Source of the DNA: Terrimonas rubra
GTDB taxonomy: Bacteria > Bacteroidota > Bacteroidia > Chitinophagales > Chitinophagaceae
Length of the DNA: 64,000 bases
Assembly (NCBI RefSeq): GCF_042686025.1
Contig: NZ_JBHUOZ010000003.1
Span: 1,922,001 to 1,986,000, forward strand
Direction of reading: 5' to 3'
The notes beneath the pieces are model-generated. The model had not been told where the DNA came from. It did no database searches and was given only the letters and a program-made list of their open reading frames with translations. A program made the translations under genes and the position numbers. This document shows positions 34,543 through 43,263 of the stretch, piece after piece. How positions within the stretch are numbered: position 1 is the first letter of the stretch; every line of letters begins with the position of its first letter.

Positions 34543-35538
34543 CTATTCACTGATAAAGGCAATATTACCGGAAGAAAAGCCTGCCCGGACCACTGAACCA
34601 ATAGCCGGTAGGTCTGTGGCCATACAGTAACTGAGCAAGGTTTCACCGGCCACGGTTACCTGTACCAGGTAATGGCTACCCAAAAAAAGAATACCGGCTA
34701 CTTTACCTTCTACTACAAATTCCTGGTTCTTTAGCTGTAAAGAGAGGTATTCGGGCCTGAGGATAAAGCTGCCCGTAAGCCAGTTAAGCTGTTGTAGTTG
34801 TGTAAAAGCCGTATTGTGATTTGTAATGAGGTTATACGCACCCAATAAACCCGCGCAGTACAGGTTAAGCGGTTGATTGTACACCTGTTCCGGTTTGCCC
34901 TGCTGTATCATTTTGCCATCTTTCATCAACAAGAGTTCATCGGCCCAGGAAAGTACATCGGCCGCATCGTGTGATACCAATAAAGTGGTAATACCCAACC
35001 TGGCGGTTATATTATGCAATACATTTTTTATGGTGTTTTTATGTATACTGTCCAGGTTGGAAAAAGGTTCATCGAGCACCAGCAGCTCAGGCTTTTTTAC
35101 CAGTTGCCTGGCCAGTGCTATGCGTTGTTTTTCGCCACCGGATAATTGGTTGGTACGGCGCTGTAACAGGTGCCCGATCTGGCAGATATGATAGATAGTA
35201 TCCGCCTCTGCATCGCTAAGCTGGTTGGTATAACTCAGTTCTTCGGATACGGTATAGTTGTTACGGAGTTCAAAGTATTGACTCAGGTAGGCAATTCCCG
35301 GATGACCGGGCAGCAGTTTTTCCAGCGGCCCTTCCACCCTTTTGTTTTTAAATAAGGTTTGTCCGCTATCTGGTTGTATATAACCGGTGATCATTTTAAG
35401 CAGGCTGCTTTTACCCGAGCCCGTTTCACCTGCGATAGCCATTTTTTGCCCCTTGTATAGTACAAAACTAACATCCTGTACAATGGGTTGGCCATCCAGC
35501 AGTTTTGTTAATTGTTGTACCCTTAGTATTTCATCCAT
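34543..35538 (-). CDS. ABC transporter ATP-binding protein with TOBE-like C-terminus
   Basis: ATPase of 331 residues of the importer type (PotA/ModC-like). Walker A is GETGSGKSS (residues 37-45), the signature is NQLSGGEKQRIALARQ, Walker B is LLVLDEPFSNLD and the switch is LLVSHDAADVLSWAD. The last 110 or so residues look like a TOBE regulatory domain (SFILRPEYLSL, then VAGILFLGSHYLVQVTVAG). No permease or binding protein is adjacent, so it is an orphan subunit here. Its substrate is unknown. Confidence 0.85.
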   Translation of the reverse strand: MDEILRVQQLTKLLDGQPIVQDVSFVLYKGQKMAIAGETGSGKSSLLKMITGYIQPDSGQTLFKNKRVEGPLEKLLPGHPGIAYLSQYFELRNNYTVSEELSYTNQLSDAEADTIYHICQIGHLLQRRTNQLSGGEKQRIALARQLVKKPELLVLDEPFSNLDSIHKNTIKNVLHNITARLGITTLLVSHDAADVLSWADELLLMKDGKMIQQGKPEQVYNQPLNLYCAGLLGAYNLITNHNTAFTQLQQLNWLTGSFILRPEYLSLQLKNQEFVVEGKVAGILFLGSHYLVQVTVAGETLLSYCMATDLPAIGSVVRAGFSSGNIAFISE

Positions 35539-35568
35539 TGGTGCAAACTTACTGAGAGAATGATGAAT

Positions 35569-35780
35569 TATAAATTATGAGTTATGAATGATGAATGATG
35601 AATTTGAAAGCAAAGAGCTAAAAGCACAAAGCTGAAAGCAAAGAACTGATGACGGGCTGCCGGATTGCAGCGGAAAGCCCGGTGAAGGCGGGTGCAAGGG
35701 GTTGTGCCGGACTTGCAGCGAAAAGCCGGGACTGCTGCCGGGTATTGTTCCTGCAGCTGACAGCCCCTGTTTCTGCATGC
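35569..35780 (+). repeat. Dispersed three-unit repeat, copy A
   Basis: Intergenic element with a GAATTAT/GAATGAT heptamer run at the left, then three related units: GATTGCAGCGGAAAGCCCGG (35663-35682), GACTTGCAGCGAAAAGCCGGG (35710-35730) and CTGCAGCTGACAGCCCCTG (35751-35769). The same units, spacing (47 then about 40 bp) and orientation recur at 53212-53396. It ends just before the KefB-like gene stop. Its antisense strand is open over 67 codons. Confidence 0.82.
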
Positions 35781-35787
35781 TCTTTTA

Positions 35788-37338
35788 TCAGGCGGCTTTA
35801 TATACCGCCACTACTTTTTCGGCCAGTTCCACACCTGCCTGTACCAAAGGGCTGCAGATGGTATTTACGCCAATGCTTTTGAGTTGTTTTGCCTGCGATT
35901 CCGAATCGACCATTACACTGATATGCCCTTCGAAACCACGGGCCCTTAAGGCTTCCACTACATTCATTTTAGCTTCTTCTTCAGGAATGGTGACCACTAC
36001 CCCCTGCAACTGCTGAATATCAAGATTTTGCCAGAGCAATTTACTGGTAGCATCGCCATATAGTACCCGGCGTTTTTTGGAACGCTGGGTGGCCAGCACA
36101 TCGGGGTCGGTATCAAACCCTACTACTTTTAATCCTCTCTCCTGGAAGTAGTCGTATGAAGAAGTGCCTGCACGTCCCATGCCTACGATGAGATAGTTTG
36201 CAATACCTATATTAACAGGTTCGGCATCGCTGCGGGAACGCTTGCTTTCGAATTTAGTAAGCAGTGGTTCCAGTTTGTTAAACAGTTGATTGGCCTTTGC
36301 ATTAATAGGTGCTCCTACCAAAAAGGAGAAAGCCACCACGGTGGTTAAAGTAATGAGCATGGAAGGCGGTAATAAACCTACTGTAACAGCCACGGCACCT
36401 GTGATGATAGCAAATTCACTAAAACTGGCCAGGGAGGTTGCCGTAAGGAAACTGGTTCTGGCACGCAGACGGAATAAGGATAGTATACTAAAGAAAATGG
36501 CTACGCGAAATGGCAGGATGATTACCAGTATCATAGCATACAGGAGATCGGTCCAGGAAGGCAAACCTGTTAAACCTATTTTTAAGAAGAATACGGTAAG
36601 GAAGGCTTCGCGTAGCGACCATAACTTTTTGGAAACCTCGCCGGCTTTTTCTTCACCGGCATGCAGTACACCAAAACAAAAAGCCCCCAGTTCGCCCCCC
36701 AAACCAACATACTCAAATAAGGCGGCGCCTCCAAAAGCCATTAAAATACCATATAAAAGCACCAGTTCATCATTTTTAATTAAGCGCAACACCCTTACCA
36801 ATACCGGTTTTAACAAGGGTAGCAAGAGTAAAGTGAGTGCCCAGGGTGAAGGCGCTTTTAAGCCGGTAAATGCCAGTATACCAATGAGAATGATATCTTC
36901 CATTACCAGGATACCAATGGCCAAACGACCGTGGTAAGAATCAAGCTCTCCTTTATCTTCGAGCCCTTTGGCGGCTATAACCGTACTGGCTACACCCAGG
37001 AGAATACCCAGTAAAATGGTCTGACTGGTACTAAAGCCTGCATTGATGCCGATAAGTGTGAAGAGGCCAAAGAGTAAAGCCACACTGATGATTATTTGCA
37101 AGAGCCCGGACACGGCCACCTCCGGTTGCAAAAAGTTTTTGAGCCTTATTTTTAACCCTAATGTAAATAACAAAAAGATCACGCCACTATGCGCCAGTTC
37201 GTCCAGGGCATGAGTGCTTTGATAACCGTATACGGATAGTACAAAGCCCCCGGTAAGGAAACCCAGTAAGGGCGGTAGCCCTATTTTGTAAAATAAAAAG
37301 CCGATGACAAAGGCGATAGCGATAAAAAGGATTTCCAT
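35788..37338 (-). CDS. KefB-like cation:proton antiporter with RCK domain
   Basis: Monovalent cation:proton antiporter-2 family protein of 516 residues from ATG 37338. About 12 transmembrane helices span residues 1-365. They are followed by an RCK/TrkA-N NAD-binding domain (NYLIVGMGRAGTSSYDYF, then VVGFDTDPDV). Such proteins exchange K+ or Na+ for H+. No GSH-gating partner (KefF or KefG) is adjacent. A start at 37377 would add 13 poorly conserved residues, and MEILFIAIAFVIGFLFYKIG better resembles the family N-terminus. The repeat at 35569-35780 ends just beyond the stop. Confidence 0.88.
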   Translation of the reverse strand: MEILFIAIAFVIGFLFYKIGLPPLLGFLTGGFVLSVYGYQSTHALDELAHSGVIFLLFTLGLKIRLKNFLQPEVAVSGLLQIIISVALLFGLFTLIGINAGFSTSQTILLGILLGVASTVIAAKGLEDKGELDSYHGRLAIGILVMEDIILIGILAFTGLKAPSPWALTLLLLPLLKPVLVRVLRLIKNDELVLLYGILMAFGGAALFEYVGLGGELGAFCFGVLHAGEEKAGEVSKKLWSLREAFLTVFFLKIGLTGLPSWTDLLYAMILVIILPFRVAIFFSILSLFRLRARTSFLTATSLASFSEFAIITGAVAVTVGLLPPSMLITLTTVVAFSFLVGAPINAKANQLFNKLEPLLTKFESKRSRSDAEPVNIGIANYLIVGMGRAGTSSYDYFQERGLKVVGFDTDPDVLATQRSKKRRVLYGDATSKLLWQNLDIQQLQGVVVTIPEEEAKMNVVEALRARGFEGHISVMVDSESQAKQLKSIGVNTICSPLVQAGVELAEKVVAVYKAA

Positions 37339-37383
37339 TGTGTCAGGGGTTAAATAAAAATAATGGAGGTACAACAAAAAAAC

Positions 37384-37414
37384 AGGGCAATTGTTGTACT
37401 GTCAACATTGCCCT
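37384..37414 (-). terminator. Intrinsic terminator after the DUF4268 gene
   Basis: Stem AGGGCAATTGTTG / CAACATTGCCCT with one bulged T and a 6-nt loop, 31 bp past the stop, followed on the minus strand by a run of seven Ts. Confidence 0.85.
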
Positions 37415-37444
37415 ATAAATATAAACTTTAGCCGTAATAAAAAC

Positions 37445-37897
37445 TTAGCTGAATACATCTTTTACCTGTAACCAGAATTCATCCAGGGCAATGATCCTTG
37501 GTTTTAAGAAGGTGATAATGGCCGGCCAATCTGATTCTTTAAAAATATTAACGCCCGGCTTAGTGGTATATACACGGCTTAAAACAGCACCAAATTCATC
37601 CTGTACCTCCGGTTGCCATTGCCAGGTTTCTCCCAGCGTGTTTTCCAGCATCGTGCGCATGGCCAGTAACTGTTCATAATACCGATTGTCCAGGCTATTG
37701 ACCGTATGTTTGATCTCGATGGCAATTTGTGCCGATACAGCATCCACATCCATACGAAAGAAAATATCGCGAATGCCGGTTTTATAGTTAAGCCAGTTAA
37801 TGTTTTCACCTTCGGCATTGGGCACCGGCTGCAGGTAGCGGCCAAAACTGGTCCAGAATTTCTTTTTAATTAGCGAGGCTTCCTGTTTCGTATACAT
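37445..37897 (-). CDS. DUF4268 domain-containing protein
   Basis: Soluble protein of 150 residues matching the DUF4268 pattern: TKQEASLIKKKFWTSFGRYL near the start, an IRDIFFRMDVDA and AIEIKH middle, and TFLKPRIIALDEFWLQVKD near the end. The E-I-K motif recalls nuclease-like folds in which this domain is sometimes found, but catalysis is not established. It is followed by a strong terminator and is probably monocistronic. Confidence 0.72.
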   Translation of the reverse strand: MYTKQEASLIKKKFWTSFGRYLQPVPNAEGENINWLNYKTGIRDIFFRMDVDAVSAQIAIEIKHTVNSLDNRYYEQLLAMRTMLENTLGETWQWQPEVQDEFGAVLSRVYTTKPGVNIFKESDWPAIITFLKPRIIALDEFWLQVKDVFS

Positions 37898-38012
37898 ACC
37901 CGGTTACCGTTAACTGTATTATAAAGGTAATTTATCTTCACGCAAGCCTTTAAGCCCGGTTATTGCAATTGGCATTTTATTTGAATAGCTTAACTTAATC
38001 AAAAATAATCTT

Positions 38013-38129
38013 ATGCAAAATTGGCTTAAAACATTACTGGCGGGCGCAGCTGCCTACAAATGGGGCGGCGGATGCCTGGGCTTTATTTTAGTTTTTGTAA
38101 TTGTGTATTACCTCTTGGGACATTGCTAA
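38013..38129 (+). CDS. 38-residue single-pass membrane micro-protein
   Basis: Short frame beginning MQNWLKTLLAGAAAYK, with a Trp/Gly-rich centre (WGGGCLGF), a hydrophobic helix (ILVFVIVYYLL) and the end GHC. The pattern is an amphipathic start, a Gly-rich turn, one transmembrane helix and Cys-containing ends. It looks like a real membrane peptide rather than chance, and similar peptides occur in Bacteroidota as far as I recall. It is convergent with dapA: the two stop codons are only two bases apart. No promoter box was identified upstream, so expression is uncertain. Confidence 0.55.
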   Translation: MQNWLKTLLAGAAAYKWGGGCLGFILVFVIVYYLLGHC

Positions 38130-38131
38130 GT

Positions 38132-39019
38132 TTATAATACTGCTTTTACCAATGCTTCTATTTTTTGAGCATGCTTTTCGCTTACTCCCACAACGGGCAG
38201 GCGGAAAGTATTGAGGCAAAGCTGCATTTGACTTAACACGGCTTTAATGCCGCTGGGACTACCCTCTTCGAATAAAGCGTTTACAATATCGGTATATTTA
38301 TAATGCAGTGGCAGTGCTTTGGCAAAGTCACCAGCCAGGCATAACCTTACCATATTGGCGTAATCTTCGGGAAAAGCGTTGGCCACTACCGATGTTACAC
38401 CTTCGGCCCCGAGAGCGATCATTGGCAGGGTTAGATTATCATCCCCGCTGATGACCATGAAGGAGGCAGGTTTGTTTTTTATGATCTGTCCAACCTGATC
38501 CAGGTTACCGCTGGCCTCTTTGGTGGCAAATACATTAGGACATTCTTTAGCCACTCTTAATTGTGTGGCAGCCGTGAGGTTTTGCCCGGTACGTCCCGGT
38601 ACATTATACATCATGATAGGCAATGGTGTAACCGCATCCAATGCTTTATAGTGTTGGAATAAACCTTCCTGGTTGGGTTTGTTGTAGTAAGGCGCTACGG
38701 ATAAAATAGCGTCGTAGCCGGTCAGATCAAATTCAGTAAACCCTTTTATTACGGATTGGGTATCGTACCCGCCAATGCCGGCTACCAGGCCAACACGGCC
38801 ATTTACCTGTTTTTGAACAAAAGTAAATAAGTCCTGCTTTTCCTTACCATGTACCGTGGCACTTTCGCCGGTTGTTCCCAGCACTACCAAATACTCTACC
38901 CCGCCCTTTATCCAGAACTCCACCAGCTTTTCCAGGCTGGTAAAATCTATAGATCCATCGGTCAAAAATGGGGTAACGATCGCGATACCTGTTCCGGTAA
39001 ATTTTTCCCGCAGCGACAT
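38132..39019 (-). CDS. dapA: 4-hydroxy-tetrahydrodipicolinate synthase
   Basis: TIM-barrel aldolase of 295 residues that condenses pyruvate and aspartate semialdehyde in lysine/DAP synthesis. Visible motifs are GTTGESATVHGKEKQDLF, the tyrosine in PIMMYNVPGRTGQNL, the Schiff-base lysine in NVFATKEASGNL, and ISGDDNLTLPMIALGAEGVTS. Its start is ATG 39019 (MSLREKFTGTGIAIVTPF). It is transcribed from a TATATTTG box at 39078-39085, divergent from the polysaccharide gene cluster. Confidence 0.97.
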   Translation of the reverse strand: MSLREKFTGTGIAIVTPFLTDGSIDFTSLEKLVEFWIKGGVEYLVVLGTTGESATVHGKEKQDLFTFVQKQVNGRVGLVAGIGGYDTQSVIKGFTEFDLTGYDAILSVAPYYNKPNQEGLFQHYKALDAVTPLPIMMYNVPGRTGQNLTAATQLRVAKECPNVFATKEASGNLDQVGQIIKNKPASFMVISGDDNLTLPMIALGAEGVTSVVANAFPEDYANMVRLCLAGDFAKALPLHYKYTDIVNALFEEGSPSGIKAVLSQMQLCLNTFRLPVVGVSEKHAQKIEALVKAVL

Positions 39020-39077
39020 AATTAGTTCAAAAAATTTTTAGATGTTTTATTAAAGCCAGGCAAAATTGCAAAGCCGC

Positions 39078-39085
39078 CAAATATA
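39078..39085 (-). promoter_or_regulatory. -7 promoter box (TATATTTG) for dapA
   Basis: Exact TAnnTTTG match, 58 nt before the dapA ATG on the minus strand. No -33 TTG at the standard distance was seen. Confidence 0.5.
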
Positions 39086-39151
39086 AACCATCCTGGTTAA
39101 AAGAAAAAAACTAAGCCCGGCGGATATGTGTTCAAACGGGGGATTTGCCTT

Positions 39152-39159
39152 TATCTTTG
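39152..39159 (+). promoter_or_regulatory. -7 promoter box (TATCTTTG) just before the oxidoreductase start
   Basis: Exact TAnnTTTG match ending nine bases before ATG 39169. Transcription would start at about the start codon, giving a leaderless or nearly leaderless mRNA. A TTG start at 39145 would lie inside the promoter and is therefore rejected. Confidence 0.6.
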
Positions 39160-39168
39160 CCTGCTATT

Positions 39169-40182
39169 ATGGGAAATAAGCTACGCTTTGGGATCATAGG
39201 GTGTGGAAAAATTGCACCCCGTCATGCGGCCGAGATCAGCCGTGTAGGTATATTGGCGGGCGTTTGTGATATTATTCCGGAGAGAGCGGACCAACTGGCA
39301 CAACAGTTTCAGACCAGGGCTTTTTATACCATTACCGGTTTTTTAGCGGCACAGCCCTATGATGTGATAGCCATATGTACACCGAACGGGCTGCATGCTT
39401 TGCACAGTATATCCTGTTTACAGGCCTATGCGCATGTACTTTGTGAAAAGCCCCTGGCTACATCTGCCGCCGATGCCGCGGCTATGATGGAGGCGGCAAC
39501 TATAGCGGGTAAAAAATTGTTTGTTGTTAAATCAACCCGTTATAACCCGGCACTGATCGCTTTAAAAGCCATGCTGGATAATAACCAGCTCGGCACCATC
39601 TTTAATTTTCAACTGAATTGTTTCTGGAACCGGCCTAATGCGTATTACAACTCCTCCTGGAAAGGCGATGCTCAACTGGATGGCGGCATTTTGTTTACCC
39701 AGTTCAGTCATTATATTGATGCCCTGTTATGGTTGTTAAACGACCGTATACAAACCGTAGCTGGGTTCCGGCATAATTTTACCCACCGGGAAACCATTGA
39801 TTTTGAAGACAACGGCATCGCTTCCATAAAAATGGAGAAAGGAACCATTGGTGGTATTAACTGGTCCATTAACAGTTACCGGAAGAACATGGAAGTATCG
39901 TTGACACTGATAGCTGAACACGGCAGCATTAAGATAGATGGCGAATACATGAACCATGTGGCATACCAGCTGACTGCCGAAACCGGCATCCCGCTAATCA
40001 CCGAAGCCGGTGAGCCAAATGATTATGGCTTTTATAAAGGCTCCATGAGTAATCATGATAAGGTATACGATAATTTACTGATAGCGCTGGAGAACGACCA
40101 ACACCCGTTTTCACATGCCATAGACGGTTTGAAGACCGTAGAAGCGATACAACAGATTTATGATGCCATGCCGCTGGCTTAA
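39169..40182 (+). CDS. Gfo/Idh/MocA oxidoreductase, WbpB/WlbA-like
   Basis: NAD-dependent sugar oxidoreductase of 337 residues. The Rossmann signature is FGIIGCGKIAPRHAAEI, followed by the family motif HVLCEKPLA and the C-terminal domain with GGILFTQFSHYIDALLWLL. It resembles WbpB/WlbA, which oxidise UDP-N-acetylglucosaminuronic acid to the 3-keto sugar. A WbpA-like dehydrogenase (44697) and a WbpE-like aminotransferase (48305) in the same region support a diaminouronic acid pathway, but no acetyltransferase is visible. It is the first gene of a plus-strand operon with two glycosyltransferases. Confidence 0.85.
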   Translation: MGNKLRFGIIGCGKIAPRHAAEISRVGILAGVCDIIPERADQLAQQFQTRAFYTITGFLAAQPYDVIAICTPNGLHALHSISCLQAYAHVLCEKPLATSAADAAAMMEAATIAGKKLFVVKSTRYNPALIALKAMLDNNQLGTIFNFQLNCFWNRPNAYYNSSWKGDAQLDGGILFTQFSHYIDALLWLLNDRIQTVAGFRHNFTHRETIDFEDNGIASIKMEKGTIGGINWSINSYRKNMEVSLTLIAEHGSIKIDGEYMNHVAYQLTAETGIPLITEAGEPNDYGFYKGSMSNHDKVYDNLLIALENDQHPFSHAIDGLKTVEAIQQIYDAMPLA

Positions 40183-40192
40183 AAGGAACTGC

Positions 40193-41299
40193 ATGCCGAA
40201 AAAATTATTTTTTACCGTTACCAATGACCTTACTTACGACCAGCGTATGCAGCGCATCTGTAGTTGCCTGGCCGCGAATGGTTATGAGGTTACACTGGTA
40301 GGCAGAAAATTAAAGCGGTCAAAACCTTTACAGCAACAGCTTTTCCAACAAAAAAGGATTCGTTGCTGGTTTAACAGCGGTAAATTGTTTTATGCGGAAT
40401 ATAATACCCGGTTATTTTTTTACCTGTTGTTTAAACGTATGGACCTTATCTGTGCCATTGACCTGGACACGATACTCCCCTGTTTATATATATCAAAATT
40501 AAAACGTATTTCCCGGGTATATGATGCCCATGAGTTGTTCAGTGAGATGAAGGAGATTGTGACCCGCCCTGCTATTAAAAGAATATGGGACCGGGTAGAA
40601 AGGAAAGCGGTTCCGCAATTCAGGCATGGGTATACGGTTTGTGAGAGCATTGCGGAAGAGTTTACCAGACGATATGGTGTACAGTACCACGTAGTGCGGA
40701 ATGTTCCTGTTACCAAAATATTATCCACATCCGAAAAGCAGGTAAACAACCAGCCCAGAATTTTGTTATACACCGGCGCAGTAAACGAAGCCCGGGGTTT
40801 TGAGTACCTTATACCGGCATTACGCCATATTGATGCCCGTTTGGTAATTTGTGGTGATGGCAATTTTATGTCGCAGTTAAAACAGCTAATAACCGGTTAC
40901 CAGGTAGAGGATAAAGTAACCCTCACCGGTATGTTATTACCTAACGAGTTATGGCAATACACTCTATCAGCCGATATTGGCATTGCCTTATGTGAGAACG
41001 AAGGGTTAAACCAGTATTATTCCCTGCCCAACAAGTTTTTTGATTATATACAGGCAGGATTGCCCCAGGTAGCTATGGCCTTTCCGGAATACGAAAGAGT
41101 GAACAAACAATACCGGGTTGCCGTATTGGTGGATGATATGACACCGGAAAGATTAGCGGCACAAATAAACAATTTGCTGCAGGATGTTGTTCTATATGAG
41201 ACTTTGCGGCAAAACTGCCTGGAGGCGAAACATTTTTTAAACTGGGAGGTTGAACAAAAAAAGTTAATTTCCTTTTACAAATCTATATTACAAGATTGA
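40193..41299 (+). CDS. Glycosyltransferase family 4-like protein
   Basis: GT-B-fold glycosyltransferase of 368 residues. The N-terminal domain starts LFFTVTNDLTYDQRMQRIC. The C-terminal nucleotide-sugar-binding half includes RILLYTGAVNEARGFEYLI, RLVICGDGNF and GIALCENEGLNQYYSLPNKF, with the glutamates expected of family 4. It probably adds one sugar to a surface glycan. The ATG at 40193 is chosen over 40160, which overlaps the previous gene and lacks homology. It follows the oxidoreductase after 10 bp, and its stop overlaps the next gene. Confidence 0.87.
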   Translation: MPKKLFFTVTNDLTYDQRMQRICSCLAANGYEVTLVGRKLKRSKPLQQQLFQQKRIRCWFNSGKLFYAEYNTRLFFYLLFKRMDLICAIDLDTILPCLYISKLKRISRVYDAHELFSEMKEIVTRPAIKRIWDRVERKAVPQFRHGYTVCESIAEEFTRRYGVQYHVVRNVPVTKILSTSEKQVNNQPRILLYTGAVNEARGFEYLIPALRHIDARLVICGDGNFMSQLKQLITGYQVEDKVTLTGMLLPNELWQYTLSADIGIALCENEGLNQYYSLPNKFFDYIQAGLPQVAMAFPEYERVNKQYRVAVLVDDMTPERLAAQINNLLQDVVLYETLRQNCLEAKHFLNWEVEQKKLISFYKSILQD

Positions 41300-42429
41300 A
41301 ACAGCAGTTGCACATAGTTTGTTTAGATGTTCCTTTCCCGGCTGATTATGGTGGCGCCATTGATATGATGAACCGCATTATCCTGTTTAAACAACTGGGT
41401 ACCGCTATTCATTTGCATTATTTCAGTTATAATGACCGGGGTATGCCCAATGAGCTGAACCAGTATTGTGAAAGCATATCCGTGTACGAAAGGAAAAAAT
41501 TCACCACCGGTTATTTTTTTGATAAACAGCCCTATATTGTTTCTTCCCGTATTAACGAAGAGCTGATCACTAATTTAAATAAAGACAACCACCCCATCCT
41601 GCTGGAAGGTATTCATTGCACCGGCATTCTTCCTTATATTAACCGCAGTAACCGCCGCATTGTAGTGCGTATGCACAACGATGAAAGTATTTACTATAAA
41701 GAGCTGGCCAGGGCTACCGGCAGTATTAAACAAAAAATATTTTTTAACCGGGAAAGCAGGCTGCTGAAAAAATATGCCGATACACTTCCCGGTGATTGTT
41801 TATACGCCTGTGTTTCCGAGAAGGATATACAGGTATTACAACAGGATCACCGTATTACCAATACCGCCTTTATACCTACTTTTCCTACCTGGCAGGAAGT
41901 AAATTGTCCCGAAGGCATGGGCAGTATCTGTTTATACCATGGTAATTTATCCGTGCCGGAGAATGAAGAAGCGGCCATGTGGTTGTTGTGCAGGGTTTTT
42001 TCCAAAGTGCGTATGCCTTTTGTCATTGCCGGTAAAAAACCGGGACGCCGTTTATTAAAAGCAGCGGAATTATGCCAGCATACCTGCCTGATCGCTAACC
42101 CTTCGGAATCGGAACTGAACGACCTGATACGTAAAGCACATATACATGTACTACCCTGTTTTAATAAAAATATTACAGGTATACGTTTAAAGCTGTTACA
42201 TGCCTTATTTGAAGGCCGGCATTGTGTGGTAAACACCCCTATGGTGGCAGGCACCGGACTGGAAGAAGCCTGTCATATAGCCGGTAACAGCAACGGGTTT
42301 GCTTCCATCATTGCACAACTGTATCACCAGCCTTTTGCCGAGGAAGAAATAAAACTGCGTAAACGTTTATTAGGAAATACTTATTCCAACGAAAAAAATA
42401 CCCGCCAGCTTATTGAATGGCTATGGTAG
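41296..42429 (+). CDS. Glycosyltransferase with non-ATG start
   Basis: GT-B-like glycosyltransferase of 377 residues, similar in style to its neighbour. The N-terminus KQQLHIVCLDVPFPADYGGAI is the conserved donor-domain strand, so the gene must begin before the first ATG (at about residue 24). The best candidate is TTG at 41296, which overlaps the upstream TGA as TTGA; TTG at 41308 is the alternative. The C-terminal part includes ICLYHGNLSVPENEEA, PFVIAGKKPGRRLL and HIHVLPCFNKNITGIRLKLL. Its last 20 bp overlap the end of the convergent FtsE-like gene. Confidence 0.8.
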   Translation: MKQQLHIVCLDVPFPADYGGAIDMMNRIILFKQLGTAIHLHYFSYNDRGMPNELNQYCESISVYERKKFTTGYFFDKQPYIVSSRINEELITNLNKDNHPILLEGIHCTGILPYINRSNRRIVVRMHNDESIYYKELARATGSIKQKIFFNRESRLLKKYADTLPGDCLYACVSEKDIQVLQQDHRITNTAFIPTFPTWQEVNCPEGMGSICLYHGNLSVPENEEAAMWLLCRVFSKVRMPFVIAGKKPGRRLLKAAELCQHTCLIANPSESELNDLIRKAHIHVLPCFNKNITGIRLKLLHALFEGRHCVVNTPMVAGTGLEEACHIAGNSNGFASIIAQLYHQPFAEEEIKLRKRLLGNTYSNEKNTRQLIEWLW

Positions 42430-43099
42430 CATTATCAATTACCCGGTTCTGTTCGGTACGGATCATACGGGCAGGATATTTATTCACCACAATATAATCG
42501 TGTGTAGCCATTACAACGGCAGTATTGAAGTCTCTTGAAATATGAAATAATAGTTTCATGATCTCATCCGATGTTTCCGGGTCAAGGTTACCGGTAGGCT
42601 CATCGGCCAGGATCAGTTTGGGAGAGTTTAATAAGGCGCGGGCAATATCAATACGTTGTTGTTCACCACCACTTAACTCAAAAGGCATTTTAAATCCTTT
42701 TGATTTGAGGCCTACTTTATCCAGTACATCCTGGATCTTCTCGGCCATCAGTTTTTCATCTGTCCAGCCAGTTGCTTTTAATACAAACTTGAGGTTATCA
42801 TTTACGTTCCTGTCCGTCAGCAACTGGAAGTCCTGGAAAACCACTCCCATTTTACGACGTAAGAAAGGTACCTGTTTCCAACTCAGGCCATTCAAAGAAA
42901 ATCCTGCAACATTGGCCTGGCCCTCCTTTAAGGTCAGCTCGCCATACAAGGTTTTCAGCAGGCTGGATTTACCGGTACCCGTTTTACCTACCAGGTACAC
43001 AAACTCGCCGGCATTAACAGTAAGGTTAACATTCTGTAATACAGCACTGTTACCCTGGTATATATTTACATTGCTTAAGGTTATAATTGCTTCGGCCAT
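42410..43099 (-). CDS. ftsE: FtsE-like ABC ATPase
   Basis: ATP-binding protein of 229 residues similar to FtsE. Walker A is GKTGTGKSS (38-46), the signature is FELSGGEQQRIDIARALL, Walker B is LILADEPTGNLDPETSD and the switch histidine is in VMATHDYIV. FtsE works with FtsX to activate peptidoglycan hydrolases at the division septum. No ftsX is adjacent, so LolD-type or other MacB-group roles are possible. Its 3' end overlaps the convergent glycosyltransferase by 20 bp. Confidence 0.8.
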   Translation of the reverse strand: MAEAIITLSNVNIYQGNSAVLQNVNLTVNAGEFVYLVGKTGTGKSSLLKTLYGELTLKEGQANVAGFSLNGLSWKQVPFLRRKMGVVFQDFQLLTDRNVNDNLKFVLKATGWTDEKLMAEKIQDVLDKVGLKSKGFKMPFELSGGEQQRIDIARALLNSPKLILADEPTGNLDPETSDEIMKLLFHISRDFNTAVVMATHDYIVVNKYPARMIRTEQNRVIDNATIAIQ

Positions 43100-43263
43100 T
43101 GTATTTGTTGCTTTATTGCAAAATAAAGGAATATAGCCAAACTACCGCTCAAAAAAAATGGTTAAATGCCTCCTGAAAGGTTAAAATAGCCGGCTCATTG
43201 TATAAACGGCTGATAATGGTTGTTATTGCTTTATTTTACCGGCTTCAGCCATGATGCCGTAGC

